From positions 1 to 64,000 of the forward strand of contig JAFGWC010000119.1 in NCBI GenBank assembly GCA_016937695.1: DNA of 64,000 nt, written 5' to 3'. The first letter of the stretch is position 1. Every line of letters starts with the position of its first letter. Positions 8,976 through 21,203 of this stretch are shown here, piece after piece. The notes under the pieces are model-generated. The model did not search any database. It was not told the origin of the DNA and saw nothing but the letters and a program-made list of their open reading frames with translations. The DNA is from Bacteroidales bacterium. Lineage in GTDB: Bacteria > Bacteroidota > Bacteroidia > Bacteroidales > NBLH01. The position numbers and the translations under genes were made by a program.

Positions 8976-8983
8976 TATATTTG
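8976..8983 (+). promoter_or_regulatory. Bacteroidota-type -7 element TATATTTG
   Basis: TATATTTG just upstream of the rfaE1 TTG start. Confidence 0.5.
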
Positions 8984-8996
8984 CAAAAAAAAAAAA

Positions 8997-10004
8997 TTGA
9001 AAGTGGAAATATCAGAAATAAAAAAAGCCTTTGAAGATTTTAACAGATTTAATGTATTAATAGTTGGTGATGTAATGATTGACACATACTTCTGGGGAAA
9101 AGTAGATAGAATATCTCCGGAAGCTCCTGTTCCAATTATTGCTCGTTCAAAAGTTGAAAGCAGACTTGGCGGAGCAGGAAACGTTGTTATAAATATTAAA
9201 TCTTTAGGCGCAAACCCTATTTTATGCTCTGTGATTGGAAATGACGATAAATCTAAAGTGCTGTTAGAACTTTTAGATAAAAGAGAAGTCAGCAAAGAAG
9301 GCATTATTTGTCATGATTCAAGAATAACAACTGTAAAAACAAGAATAATAAGCGACAACCACCATTTACTAAGAGTTGACGAAGAAATAAATACAAACAT
9401 AAATCAAGAACTTGAAAATGAGCTAATTGCAAGAATTAAAAATATAATAAGCAACAATAAAATTGATGCAATTATTTTTGAAGATTACGACAAAGGAGTT
9501 ATAACAGCTAAAATAATTGAAAAAGTAGTTGAATTTGCAAAATCAGGAAATATTCCTACACTAGTTGACCCCAAAAAGCGCAACTTTATGCAATATAAAG
9601 GAGTAACTTTATTTAAGCCAAATTTTAAAGAGCTTGTAGAAGGCTTAAAATTAGATATTGTAAAAAAAGACTTTGAAGGCTTACATAATGCAGCAAAAAA
9701 ATTACAAAAAGAGCTTGATATACAGATAGTTATGACAACACTTTCTGAATTAGGAGTTTATATTAGCGATAATGGCGATTATTATCATGTTCCGGCTGAA
9801 GTACGTGATATTGCTGATGTTTCTGGTGCTGGCGATACTGTTATTAGTACTGCAAGCCTTTGTTTAGCTGCAGGATTTTCGGCAAATGACATTGCAAAAA
9901 TTTCTAACCTCGCAGGCGGAATTGTTTGCGAAAAAGTTGGTGTTGTTCCAATTGACAAACACGTTTTATTAACAGAATGTATTAAAAGCTATCAAGCATT
10001 GTAA
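8997..10004 (+). CDS. rfaE1: D-glycero-beta-D-manno-heptose-7-phosphate kinase (PfkB family)
   Basis: VGDVMIDTYFWGKVDRISPEAPVPI and DVSGAGDTVIS motifs. Confidence 0.88.
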   Translation: MKVEISEIKKAFEDFNRFNVLIVGDVMIDTYFWGKVDRISPEAPVPIIARSKVESRLGGAGNVVINIKSLGANPILCSVIGNDDKSKVLLELLDKREVSKEGIICHDSRITTVKTRIISDNHHLLRVDEEINTNINQELENELIARIKNIISNNKIDAIIFEDYDKGVITAKIIEKVVEFAKSGNIPTLVDPKKRNFMQYKGVTLFKPNFKELVEGLKLDIVKKDFEGLHNAAKKLQKELDIQIVMTTLSELGVYISDNGDYYHVPAEVRDIADVSGAGDTVISTASLCLAAGFSANDIAKISNLAGGIVCEKVGVVPIDKHVLLTECIKSYQAL

Positions 10005-10032
10005 GTTTAAATAATAATTTTTAAAAACATTA

Positions 10033-10641
10033 ATGAAAGAAGTTGCTCTCGAAAAAGATTATAATTCAGATTATTGGGAAAATAAATATCTAAATAATAA
10101 AACTGGTTGGGATATTGGATATATTGCAACACCAATAAAAGAATATTTTGATCAAATAGAAGAGAAATCTGTAAAGATTTTGGTTCCCGGTGCAGGAAAC
10201 GGATATGAAGTAGAATATTTATTTAACAATGGTTTTAAAAATGTTTTTTTTCTTGATTACTCAGATTTTGCAACACAAAATTTCAAGAAAAGAATTCCAT
10301 CTTTTCCTGATAATCAAATAATTAACGAAAATTTCTTTTCACACAAAGGCAATTATAACATAATTGTTGAATTAGCCTTTTTTAGCTCAATTAAAAGAGA
10401 AATAAGAAAAAATTATGCATCTAAAATGCATGATTTATTAAGCGAAAAAGGCAAATTAATAGGGTTACTGTTTAATCATGAGTTTGAAAATGATTTTCCT
10501 CCTTTTGGCGGCACAGCAAAAGAATACAAAAATCTGTTTTCGCCTTATTTCAATATAAAATCAATGGAAATAGCTTATAATTCGATAAAGCCAAGAGCAA
10601 ACAGAGAGCTTTTTTTACATCTTATCAAAAAGCAGATTTAA
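10033..10641 (+). CDS. TPMT-family SAM-dependent methyltransferase
   Basis: YWENKYLNNKTGWDIG and ILVPGAGNGYEVEYL motifs. Confidence 0.85.
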   Translation: MKEVALEKDYNSDYWENKYLNNKTGWDIGYIATPIKEYFDQIEEKSVKILVPGAGNGYEVEYLFNNGFKNVFFLDYSDFATQNFKKRIPSFPDNQIINENFFSHKGNYNIIVELAFFSSIKREIRKNYASKMHDLLSEKGKLIGLLFNHEFENDFPPFGGTAKEYKNLFSPYFNIKSMEIAYNSIKPRANRELFLHLIKKQI

Positions 10642-11141
10642 AATCTTATCCTATCTAAAATAGTATCCAAATTTATATCTTTAGCTTCAGCAATTAAGTT
10701 TGCTTGTAAATAAAAACTTTCTCTTTCAGATAATAAATTATCAATATATATTTCTAAATCTTCCGATTTTTTGTTTTTCAATAAAGGCCTTTCTTCTTTA
10801 GCATTCAAAAGCCTATTTATTAGCGTTTTACTATCCGCTTTTAAATAAATACTAAATCCATTTTCATTAATTTCATTAATATTATCGAAAAAACAAGGAG
10901 TTCCTCCGCCTGTTGCAATAACCGTTTTTGAAAGTCTAAAAGTATCTCTTAATATTTTCTGTTCAATTATTCTAAATCTTTCTTCGCCGTATTTATCAAA
11001 ATACTCTGAAACAGACTGATTTACATATTTTTGAATTTCACTATCTAAATCAATAAAATCATATTCTAGTTTTCGGGCTAATTTTTTTCCCACAGAAGTT
11101 TTTCCACTTCCCATAAAACCTATTAAATAAATTTTATCCAT
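10638..11141 (-). CDS. aroK: Shikimate kinase
   Basis: IGFMGSGKTSVGKKLA, DLDSEIQ, VIATGGGTPC. Confidence 0.95.
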   Translation of the reverse strand: MDKIYLIGFMGSGKTSVGKKLARKLEYDFIDLDSEIQKYVNQSVSEYFDKYGEERFRIIEQKILRDTFRLSKTVIATGGGTPCFFDNINEINENGFSIYLKADSKTLINRLLNAKEERPLLKNKKSEDLEIYIDNLLSERESFYLQANLIAEAKDINLDTILDRIRF

Positions 11142-11195
11142 AACAATTCAAATAACATTTATTCCAGATTTACATTTTCTTGAATTTTAAAAATA

Positions 11196-13811
11196 CTAAA
11201 ATAAACTTGTTTGAGAATCACTTTCGTCGTTTATTTCGAAATCATTTTCATCTTCATTTTCATCTTCACTATTATCAACAAAATCAGGAAAATCAGCCTT
11301 AATAGGCTCAATAAAACTTAATTTACTGATATTAAAAGTGCTAATCCTTTTTCCTTTTGCTTTATATCCTTTAACACCAATAAATTCTGCGACATTAATT
11401 ATTTCTTCAGGTCTTCCAAGATGTTTACCGCCAAATTCAATTTTAAGCTGAGGAATATAATCTTCTGAAATTGAAATTAATTTCGAATCGCTATCGTCAG
11501 GAATAAAAATTGCATTTTCAGAAGGCTCAATTTCAAAGCGTTTTAAATAATAAAAACTCTTCTCAGCATCAAAATAAATTGCAGAAAACACTTTTGAAGG
11601 CACAAATTTTTCAATAATCAATAAATCATCTTCAAAATGATTAGAAATATCATAATCAGTTAATCTGTATGAGCCATTTTTATTGATTACCAGTATTTTT
11701 TCGTCAGCTTTAAATTCACCAATCAAATCTCCTCTGCCTTCGCCATTTAGTCTAAAAACATCTCTGTCGAACCAAATTTTTTGTCCGGTTAAAGTAGAAA
11801 TACCTTTTTCTTTGATTTGAATTTTATGAACCATATGTTTGGTAAGTATATTACCCATTGAACCTCTTCCCTTTATATCCAAAGTAGCAAAGTCCAATTC
11901 CCATGATAGTTTTTTTAATCTTGGTCTTGGTTTAAGCATAATTTTAACAACTTCAGCTTCACCATTTGGATTTGCAGAAAAGTACAGTATTCTGGAATTT
12001 TCATTTCCTTGAGAAGCAAAATACTCTTTGTCTCTGGTAACTCCTTTAACTCCAAATCTTTTCATATATGTGTTTCCTGATTTTCCATCTCTGTAAATCA
12101 AATTATAAATTGTTCTGGAATCATTTTTATTGAAAACTGCAACATGAATTACATTTGCACCAATAAATACTTTTGATGATACTTTAGTTACAAAATAAGT
12201 TCCATCTCTTCTAAAAACTATAATATCATCAATATCAGAACAATCTGAAATAAATTCATCTTTTTTTAATGAAGTTCCGGCAAAACCTTCTTCGTAATTT
12301 ACATAAAGTTTTTCATTTGCTACAACAACTTTTGTTGCAACAATTACATCAAAATTTCTAATTTCTGTTTTTCTTTCTCGTCCTTTTCCGTATTTCTTTT
12401 TTATGTTTGTGTAATAATCAATAGTAAAGTCAATAATATTATTTAGATTAAAATTAACAGATTCCATTTCTTCTTCTATAGATTTGATGTATTCATCAGA
12501 TTTGAAAGCATCAAATTTAGAAATCCTCTTAATTTTAATTTCTGTTAATCTTACAATATCATCATATACTACTTCTTTTCTCAATAGCATTTTAAATGGC
12601 TCAAGTCCTTTATCAATAGCTTCAACAATAGCTTCCCATGTTTCGCATTCTTCAATTTTTTGATAAATTTTATTTTCAATAAAGATTTTTTCCAAAGACG
12701 ACAAATGCCAAGAATTATCTAATTCTTGCATTCTTATTTCAAGTTCAAGTTTAAGAAGAGCCACTGTATTTTGAACAGAAAGCTTTAAAATTTCTTTAAC
12801 ACCGTAAAATTGAGGTTTATCTTCAAAAATTACAGTTGAATTTGGTGATATTGAGATTTCACAATCAGTAAAAGCATATAATGCATCAATCATTTTATCA
12901 GGTGAAGTATCATTTAATAAATGCACTAAAATTTCAACTTTATCTGATGTGTTATCATCAATTTTTTTAATTTTTATTTTACCTTTATCATTAGCTGCAA
13001 GTATAGACTCAATAAGGCTTGTGGTAGTTTTTCCAAACGGAAGTTCTGATATTATAAGAGATTTTTTATCTATTTTTTCAATTTTTGCTCTAATTCTAAC
13101 TTTACCACCTCTTAAACCATCATTATATCTTGAAAAGTCGGCCATTCCACCAGTAGGAAAATCTGGTAAAATTTCATAATCCAAACCTTTTAAATGTTTA
13201 ATAGAAGCGTCTATTAATTCATTAAAGTTATGAGGTAAAATTTTTGATGCAAGACCAACCGCAATTCCTTCTACACCTTGTGTTAATAAAAGAGGAAATT
13301 TTACAGGTAAATGAAATGGTTCTTTATTTCTGCCATCATAAGAAAGTTTCCATTTAGTAGTTTTTGGATTAAAAACAACTTCCAGAGCAAATTTTGATAA
13401 TCTGGCTTCGATATATCTTGGCGCAGCAGCACTATCTCCGGTATAGATATTTCCCCAGTTTCCTTGAGCATCAATCAACAAATCCTTTTGTCCTAACTGA
13501 ACCAGAGCATCACCAATTGAAGCGTCGCCATGAGGATGAAATTGCATTGTATGGCCAATAATGTTTGCAACTTTATTATATCTGCCATCATCCAACTTTT
13601 TCATCGAATGTAAAATTCTGCGATGCACAGGTTTTAAACCATCTAAAATGTGAGGCACTGCTCTTTCAAGAATTACATAAGATGCGTATTCTAAAAACCA
13701 GTTCTCATACATTCCTGATACATACTTAACATCTTGCATTTCACCATTTTCGTTAAGCAAATCATTCTCTTTTTCTATCGTTTTGTCTTTATTTGGATTG
13801 TCTATTGACAT
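11196..13811 (-). CDS. parC: DNA topoisomerase IV/gyrase-type subunit A
   Basis: RAVPHILDGLKPVHRRILHSM; active-site region AAPRYIEARLS; acidic C-terminus; adjacent to the ATPase subunit. Confidence 0.9.
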   Translation of the reverse strand: MSIDNPNKDKTIEKENDLLNENGEMQDVKYVSGMYENWFLEYASYVILERAVPHILDGLKPVHRRILHSMKKLDDGRYNKVANIIGHTMQFHPHGDASIGDALVQLGQKDLLIDAQGNWGNIYTGDSAAAPRYIEARLSKFALEVVFNPKTTKWKLSYDGRNKEPFHLPVKFPLLLTQGVEGIAVGLASKILPHNFNELIDASIKHLKGLDYEILPDFPTGGMADFSRYNDGLRGGKVRIRAKIEKIDKKSLIISELPFGKTTTSLIESILAANDKGKIKIKKIDDNTSDKVEILVHLLNDTSPDKMIDALYAFTDCEISISPNSTVIFEDKPQFYGVKEILKLSVQNTVALLKLELEIRMQELDNSWHLSSLEKIFIENKIYQKIEECETWEAIVEAIDKGLEPFKMLLRKEVVYDDIVRLTEIKIKRISKFDAFKSDEYIKSIEEEMESVNFNLNNIIDFTIDYYTNIKKKYGKGRERKTEIRNFDVIVATKVVVANEKLYVNYEEGFAGTSLKKDEFISDCSDIDDIIVFRRDGTYFVTKVSSKVFIGANVIHVAVFNKNDSRTIYNLIYRDGKSGNTYMKRFGVKGVTRDKEYFASQGNENSRILYFSANPNGEAEVVKIMLKPRPRLKKLSWELDFATLDIKGRGSMGNILTKHMVHKIQIKEKGISTLTGQKIWFDRDVFRLNGEGRGDLIGEFKADEKILVINKNGSYRLTDYDISNHFEDDLLIIEKFVPSKVFSAIYFDAEKSFYYLKRFEIEPSENAIFIPDDSDSKLISISEDYIPQLKIEFGGKHLGRPEEIINVAEFIGVKGYKAKGKRISTFNISKLSFIEPIKADFPDFVDNSEDENEDENDFEINDESDSQTSLF

Positions 13812-13838
13812 AAAATTTGTTCCTTTTTTATTATATAT

Positions 13839-15677
13839 TTATTGTTCAATAAGGTCTTCTTCAAATCTCAAATTTTCAATTATAAAATCTTGTCTTTCTG
13901 GCGTGTTCTTTCCCATATAAAAGTCAAGAAGTTCAGAACTTGATTCGTCTCTTTTAAATAAAACAGGTTCAAGTCTTATTTTTTTACCTATAAAATATTT
14001 AAATTCATCAGGTGATATTTCACCAAGTCCTTTAAACCTTGTTATTTCATGATTTTTTCCCAATTTCTCAATAGCTTCAGTTTTTTCCTGTTCTGAATAA
14101 CAATAAATAGTGTCTTTTGTGTTTCTAACTCTAAACAAAGGAGTTTGAAGTATGTATAAATGTTTCTTTTTTAAAACTTCAGGAAAAAATTTAATGAAGA
14201 AAGTAATCAACAAAAGTCTTATGTGCATTCCATCAACATCAGCATCTGTAGCTATAACAATATTATTATATCTGATATTTTCAATTCCTTCTTCAATATT
14301 TAAAGCAGCTTGTAATAAATTAAATTCTTCGTTTTCGTAAACAACTTTTTTAGTAAGCCCATATGTATTTAAAGGTTTTCCTTTTAAACTAAAAACAGCC
14401 TGAGTATTAACATCTCTTGATTTAGTTATTGAACCACTAGCAGAGTCGCCCTCAGTAATAAAGATTGTTGATTCATAACGTCTATCATCATTTGAATGAT
14501 AATGAATTCTACAATCTCTTAATTTTTTATTATGCAGGCTAACTTTTTTTGCTCTTTCTCTTGCAAGTTTTTGAATTCCTGAAATTGCTTTTCTCTCTTT
14601 CTCAGATTCCTGAATTTTCTTAAGCAGTATTTGTGCAGTTTCAGAGTTTCTATGCAAATAATTATCTAAAGCTGTTGTGATAAAATCCATTATAAAATTT
14701 CTGACCGAAATACCATCAGGAGACATGTTTTTAGACCCAAGTTTTGTTTTAGTTTGAGATTCAAAAACAGGTTCTTCAATTTTAACACTAACAGCAGCAA
14801 TTATTGCAGATCTAATATCAGAAACATCAAAATCTTTATTATAAAAATCTCTTATTGTTTTTGCAACAGCTTCTCTAAAAGCCAATAAATGGCTTCCGCC
14901 TTGAGCAGTTTGTTGACCATTTACAAATGAGTAGTATTCTTCGCCGTATTGATCGCCATGAGTAATTGCAACTTCAATATCTTCCCCTTTTAAGTGTATT
15001 ATCGGATATAACGGTTCGCTATTCATATTCTCCTGTAGCAAATCTAAAAGACCGTTTTTCGAATAAAAAGACTGCCCATTAAAGTTTATCGTAAGCCCAG
15101 AATTAAGATAAACATAATTTCTGAGCATTGTCTCAACGTAATTAGAAATAAAATGATAATCGCCAAAAAGACTTTTATCAGGAACAAAAATTACTTCAGT
15201 TCCATTTGTTTCATCTGTCTTAACAATTTCAAATTCTTCTACTAGATTTCCTTCAGAAAAATGTATTTCCTTTAACTGATTTTCTCTAAATGATTTGATT
15301 ATGAATTTATGAGACAGTGCATTAACAGCCTTAATACCAACGCCATTTAGGCCTACAGATTTTTTAAATACTTTGGAATCATATTTCGCACCTGTATTCA
15401 TTTTTGAAGCAACATCAATTAATTTGCCTAAAGGTACTCCTCTACCAAAATCTCTAATATTAACTTTATGATCAGAAATATTAACCATGATTTTTTTTCC
15501 GAAGCCCATCATATACTCATCCACAGAATTATCAAAAACTTCTTTTAATAATATGTAGATTCCATCATCTTGAGAAGTACCATCACCAAGTTTTCCGATG
15601 TACATTCCGGGTCTTTTTCTAATGTGTTCTTTCCAATCAAGAGTTCTAATTGTATCTTCTGAATATTTTTCAATCAT
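13839..15677 (-). CDS. parE: DNA topoisomerase IV/gyrase-type subunit B
   Basis: [46 protein letters not shown]. Confidence 0.92.
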   Translation of the reverse strand: MIEKYSEDTIRTLDWKEHIRKRPGMYIGKLGDGTSQDDGIYILLKEVFDNSVDEYMMGFGKKIMVNISDHKVNIRDFGRGVPLGKLIDVASKMNTGAKYDSKVFKKSVGLNGVGIKAVNALSHKFIIKSFRENQLKEIHFSEGNLVEEFEIVKTDETNGTEVIFVPDKSLFGDYHFISNYVETMLRNYVYLNSGLTINFNGQSFYSKNGLLDLLQENMNSEPLYPIIHLKGEDIEVAITHGDQYGEEYYSFVNGQQTAQGGSHLLAFREAVAKTIRDFYNKDFDVSDIRSAIIAAVSVKIEEPVFESQTKTKLGSKNMSPDGISVRNFIMDFITTALDNYLHRNSETAQILLKKIQESEKERKAISGIQKLARERAKKVSLHNKKLRDCRIHYHSNDDRRYESTIFITEGDSASGSITKSRDVNTQAVFSLKGKPLNTYGLTKKVVYENEEFNLLQAALNIEEGIENIRYNNIVIATDADVDGMHIRLLLITFFIKFFPEVLKKKHLYILQTPLFRVRNTKDTIYCYSEQEKTEAIEKLGKNHEITRFKGLGEISPDEFKYFIGKKIRLEPVLFKRDESSSELLDFYMGKNTPERQDFIIENLRFEEDLIEQ

Positions 15678-15691
15678 TTTATAAATTTTTG

Positions 15692-15699
15692 CAAATATA
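15692..15699 (-). promoter_or_regulatory. Bacteroidota-type -7 element TATATTTG upstream of parE
   Basis: CAAATATA on the + strand, so TATATTTG reading toward parE. Confidence 0.5.
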
Positions 15700-15849
15700 T
15701 AAAATCCAATAAATGTATTATTAGCCTAATTAACAAAGTTATTAACATCACTAATGTTAATCAGGAATAAAATATTTATAACTAATTGAAATTTAAAATA
15801 TTTTGTATGATAAGATATTAAGATATGTGTATTATGAAAAAATTAAGAA

Positions 15850-18138
15850 TTAGAATAATTCTACTTCAATTTTTTGGATAAATGCAGTAAGGCTATATCT
15901 TTTACCTATTTGTGCTTCTGAAAGAGTTAATAAAACAGAAATTTGATCGCCAAATTTATCAACTATAAATACTTCTGTTCTAGTATTTAAAAGTGTATCA
16001 TCGCCATATTTAAAATATCGACCCATATAATCTTCATCTTTATATTCTTCATTTTCAGGAAGTAACTCAGTTATATGCCTGTTTATAACTTTTTTACCAT
16101 CAATTGACCATAAATCTTCGGCAGCCTTATTGAAAAACTGGATAATATTATCTTGATTAATTGTTACAACAGCATCTAACATTCCAGCCATAGTTTTCTC
16201 ATTAAGAAGTTTAACAGTTTCAATTTCTCTAAACTGTGCTCTCATTTCTTCTCTGGCTTCTCTAAGTTTTTTTGTTAATTCTTCTTGTGATTGTTGTAAT
16301 TTTTCTTCTTGAGCTCTTAATTTTTGGGTTTGTATTTTATTTTCTTCTTCAAATTTAATTTGATTAGTAATCTCATATCCTATATAAACAATTTTCGCAA
16401 TGTCTCCATACATATCTCTAACAATAGAATATGTTCCATGAAACCATTTTTCACCGCCACTTTCAGCAATCATTTTCAATCTTCCTTCGAAAGAAGCTCC
16501 TGCAACAACGTTTTTCCAAATAATTGTAAATTCATTTATTTCAGAAGAATCAATAAAATCAAAAATTGTTTTATCTCTTAACTCATTTCTCTTATATTCA
16601 AGAGCATTTTCAAATTTATCGTTAAAATCAAGCATTTTACCTCCTGGCGAAAATTCAGCTTTTATTGTAGATCTGTTAAGAGCATCAATTTGTCCAGTAT
16701 AATCAAGACTTTGTTTTTTCGCATCAGTTGTATCTATTCCAAGGAAAAGTATTTTTTCAGGATTTCCTTCATGATCTCTAACACTAACATATGTAGCCAT
16801 AGTCCATACATCAGTTCCTTGTTTGGAAACGTGTTTCATGTCGCCTTCAAAATGTTTTCCGCCTTCATTTAGTCTTGCCCAAATATCTTCAAACCATTCA
16901 CGGTCTTTTTCGTTAATAAACATTGAAATATGTTGTCCTTCTACTTCTTTATTTGAGCTATATCCTAATTTTTTTAAAAATTTTGTATTTGCATAAAGCA
17001 AAATTCCTTCAATGGTATATTCAGCTCTAATCATTGTATGATTAACCGAATTCGTGAAGCTTATAAATTGTTCGCTTTGTTTGGCCGCTTCTATCTGAGT
17101 TTTCTTGAGTTTTTCCATACTCTCAAGCATCTCTTTTTCCTGCATTGCCATTTTCTCTTGAGTTCCTCTGGAATCATAAAGCAACTGAGATGTTTGCATA
17201 TTAATTTTCAAACTTGAAATAGTAGATGCGATACTTTCTGCAACTTTTTCAACAAGTTCTATTTCAAATGATTCGAAAGTTTTAAAAGATGCAAGTTCTA
17301 CAGCTCCAAAAACCTTTTCGTTTACTAGAAGTGGAACAATTAGCATACTTCTTGGATTGGATTTACCAAGTCCTGAAGTTATTTCGACATAGCTTTCATT
17401 AACCTCGTCTAAAAAAATTGTTTTTTTCTCTAATATACATGCTCCAACTAGACCTTCTCCCCATTCAAAAACTTTATCGCTAAATTTATTACGTCCATAT
17501 GCAAAAGCTCCTGTTTGTTCAATAATGAGATTTTCAGGTTCAGAATCATTTACAACATATATTCCAACAACTTGAGATTCAAGATATTGTGAAAGATTGC
17601 TAACAACGCTGTAAGAAAGGGCTTCTAAATCGTTACTTGTTTCTCGTAAGATTGCACCAAATTTTGCAATTCCTTCTGTAATCCAATGTCTTTGATCGTC
17701 TTCTTTCTTTCTGAAATTGGCTTCTTCTTCTTTCTGCTTTAATTCATTTCTAAGGTTTACCAATGATTTGGAAAGTTCATTATTCATTCCAAGCACATCA
17801 TCCTCTACAAAATTTCCTTTTCTAAGCTCTTCTGTAAATCTAAAAACACTTTTTGTTTTATCTTTTTCTTGACTTAGTTCTTCAAGCAATTTTTCTTTTG
17901 TGTCGGAATATAATCTTCCAACAAAATAACCAATTATTGTAAATGCAGCGATAACAGAAAAGTCAAAAAGTAAATTTACGGGATTATCTTTATAATATTG
18001 ATATACACCATATAATGAAAAGCGATAAGAATTGTTCAATAATCCGTTGATTATAAAAATTATTCTAATCAGCACTCCAAGTACTAATCCATTTATACTA
18101 TTTCTAATTATATAATCTTTATTTTCGGATTTATTCAT
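15850..18138 (-). CDS. Membrane-anchored GAF/multi-PAS protein without a recognisable kinase or cyclase output domain
   Basis: Two N-terminal hydrophobic segments, GAF-like region (VVGIYVVNDSEPENLIIEQTGAFAYG), then repeated PAS blocks; ends IQKIEVELF. Confidence 0.75.
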   Translation of the reverse strand: MNKSENKDYIIRNSINGLVLGVLIRIIFIINGLLNNSYRFSLYGVYQYYKDNPVNLLFDFSVIAAFTIIGYFVGRLYSDTKEKLLEELSQEKDKTKSVFRFTEELRKGNFVEDDVLGMNNELSKSLVNLRNELKQKEEEANFRKKEDDQRHWITEGIAKFGAILRETSNDLEALSYSVVSNLSQYLESQVVGIYVVNDSEPENLIIEQTGAFAYGRNKFSDKVFEWGEGLVGACILEKKTIFLDEVNESYVEITSGLGKSNPRSMLIVPLLVNEKVFGAVELASFKTFESFEIELVEKVAESIASTISSLKINMQTSQLLYDSRGTQEKMAMQEKEMLESMEKLKKTQIEAAKQSEQFISFTNSVNHTMIRAEYTIEGILLYANTKFLKKLGYSSNKEVEGQHISMFINEKDREWFEDIWARLNEGGKHFEGDMKHVSKQGTDVWTMATYVSVRDHEGNPEKILFLGIDTTDAKKQSLDYTGQIDALNRSTIKAEFSPGGKMLDFNDKFENALEYKRNELRDKTIFDFIDSSEINEFTIIWKNVVAGASFEGRLKMIAESGGEKWFHGTYSIVRDMYGDIAKIVYIGYEITNQIKFEEENKIQTQKLRAQEEKLQQSQEELTKKLREAREEMRAQFREIETVKLLNEKTMAGMLDAVVTINQDNIIQFFNKAAEDLWSIDGKKVINRHITELLPENEEYKDEDYMGRYFKYGDDTLLNTRTEVFIVDKFGDQISVLLTLSEAQIGKRYSLTAFIQKIEVELF

Positions 18139-18335
18139 GTTTTTTTATTATTGCATTTATCAAAATAATAAGAAATGATATACTTTTTTAATTATTTTAC
18201 AAATACTGTACAAATTAGTAATAATAATAAAAAAAAATGATTTTTTAAACATAACTTTAAAAAAATCACAAATAGTTTACTTTTACAAATATTAATAAAA
18301 ATTTTCAGAAAGATAAATTTTTAACAAACAAAAAG

Positions 18336-18713
18336 TTAATGTTTTAGATATTTATCAATAAGTTTACTAAGTTTATCCACAGAATAAGGTTTCGAAACAA
18401 TTTCATTAAATCCTGCAGTATTAATATCGTCGCCATAGTCGGTAGGATTATGTGCGGTTAGTGCAATAACCGGAAGTTGACTTGTATTACTTTGCATCTC
18501 TTTTCTTATGTATCTTACTGTTTCTATACCATTCATTACAGGCATTTCTATATCAAGAAAAACCATCCCAAATACTTCAGTTTCTAATAATTTTATTGCT
18601 TTTTGTCCATCAGCAGCAGACTCAGAGTCAATTCCCAAGCTTTCCAGAGTTGAGCTTAATAGAAGTCTATTTGAAAATATATCATCAACGATTAATATTT
18701 TATTAGTTTTCAT
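18336..18713 (-). CDS. Single-domain response regulator
   Basis: ILIVDD, FLDIEMPVMNG, ALTAHN, KPYSVDKL. Confidence 0.92.
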   Translation of the reverse strand: MKTNKILIVDDIFSNRLLLSSTLESLGIDSESAADGQKAIKLLETEVFGMVFLDIEMPVMNGIETVRYIRKEMQSNTSQLPVIALTAHNPTDYGDDINTAGFNEIVSKPYSVDKLSKLIDKYLKH

Positions 18714-18736
18714 CTCAAAATTATTAAAAATAATAA

Positions 18737-20005
18737 TTATTCTTCTCTTACATCAATTTTTTCAATATTCTCTTCAACTTTATCGTCAATGTTTTCTTGT
18801 TCAATTATCTCTTCTAAGTATAAAGTTTTAATTTCTTTTTGTTTCCAAAGCTTTATAGCTTCTTGATTTATTTCTTCTTTTGCATCTTCAATTTGTTTAA
18901 TTAAACTTTCATTGTTTCTTTTCTCAGAATCAACTTGAAGGATGTTTTTTTGTTGAAGTAGTTCTATATAATTATTAGCTAATGTTTTAGCTTTTATCTT
19001 TTGCTTTTTGTATTCAACCATTTTTTCATACTCTTCTTTTTCTATAAGCTCATCATAAGCTCCTCTTCTTGATAATAATTTAACTAATACTGGTGCTGAT
19101 TCAATTAAAACAAAAAGCAAGAATATAAACCAACTAGCATATTTAACAGTACTACTTTTATTGCTTAACACCGACATTGCTTCTAATCTGGCTAAAAGTC
19201 CATCTGCATTTTTTATTTCAGTTTCACTTAATTTTAGTTGCTGATTTTTTATTTTAGAAAGTTCATCTATTTGTTTATTGTTTTTTTCTATTAATAAATT
19301 GTTTCTTTTACTTAATTGTGTCAATTCATAGTCGATTTTGTCATATTCTTGTTTTTTTTCTATATAAACAGGTCCTTTTCCAATTACACCGGTTGGGCTT
19401 TTCCCTTCTGCTTCGACTATAATCATATCAAATAACTTCTTACGAAATTCTTCTTTTACTATTATTTCATTTTTTAATTTAAGATTTTCGTTTTTTAAAA
19501 CATCTATTTCATTAAATTCCTGTCCTACTAAATCACTGTATTTAAGCGTATTCTCAACTGTTAAGTTTTGTAATACTCCATTAATTTCTTTTTCAAAAAG
19601 TTTTAATTCTAATGGTTTTGAAATAACAACTGCAAGTAAAACAGCAAGCAATAATCTGGGTATTGAAAATAATAATTCAGAAAAAACTTTTTCTTCTTTT
19701 TTAAGACTAGAAACAATAAACCAATCAAGAAAAAATATCAAAATTCCCCAAAAGACACCAAATATAATTGAAATTGCGAGAGAATTAAAAATCATGAATA
19801 ACGCATAAAATCCTGTAATAGATGCCATTATGCCTGTTAGAAAGATAATTACGCCAATCCCCAAAAACTTATTATAATCGGTAGGGCAACTTTTTAATAA
19901 ATACAATCTGGCTCCTGAGCACCAACTAAAGAATCTGTAAAAAAATCCCATTTTTATATTACCTATATACATTGTATCAGGCTCACTGTTAATAGTTTCT
20001 TCCAT
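18737..20005 (-). CDS. DUF4407-like membrane protein
   Basis: N-terminal SGARLYLLKSCPTDYNKFLGIGVIIFLTGIMASITGFYALF, four hydrophobic segments and a central coiled coil. Confidence 0.75.
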   Translation of the reverse strand: MEETINSEPDTMYIGNIKMGFFYRFFSWCSGARLYLLKSCPTDYNKFLGIGVIIFLTGIMASITGFYALFMIFNSLAISIIFGVFWGILIFFLDWFIVSSLKKEEKVFSELLFSIPRLLLAVLLAVVISKPLELKLFEKEINGVLQNLTVENTLKYSDLVGQEFNEIDVLKNENLKLKNEIIVKEEFRKKLFDMIIVEAEGKSPTGVIGKGPVYIEKKQEYDKIDYELTQLSKRNNLLIEKNNKQIDELSKIKNQQLKLSETEIKNADGLLARLEAMSVLSNKSSTVKYASWFIFLLFVLIESAPVLVKLLSRRGAYDELIEKEEYEKMVEYKKQKIKAKTLANNYIELLQQKNILQVDSEKRNNESLIKQIEDAKEEINQEAIKLWKQKEIKTLYLEEIIEQENIDDKVEENIEKIDVREE

Positions 20006-20047
20006 AAATATTACTTTTGAAGAACAAATTTAATAAAATTAAACTAA

Positions 20048-21130
<1,083 letters not shown>

Positions 21131-21203
21131 CTAAATTATCCCTTTCTACAACAAATCTATAAAATTTTAAGCTATTTTGCAATTGATGATTCTTGTTTTT
21201 TGA

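Noticed and set aside
8975-9304. Minus-strand 109-aa ORF overlapping rfaE1
   Set aside because: Antisense to the well-supported PfkB-family kinase and low-complexity composition.
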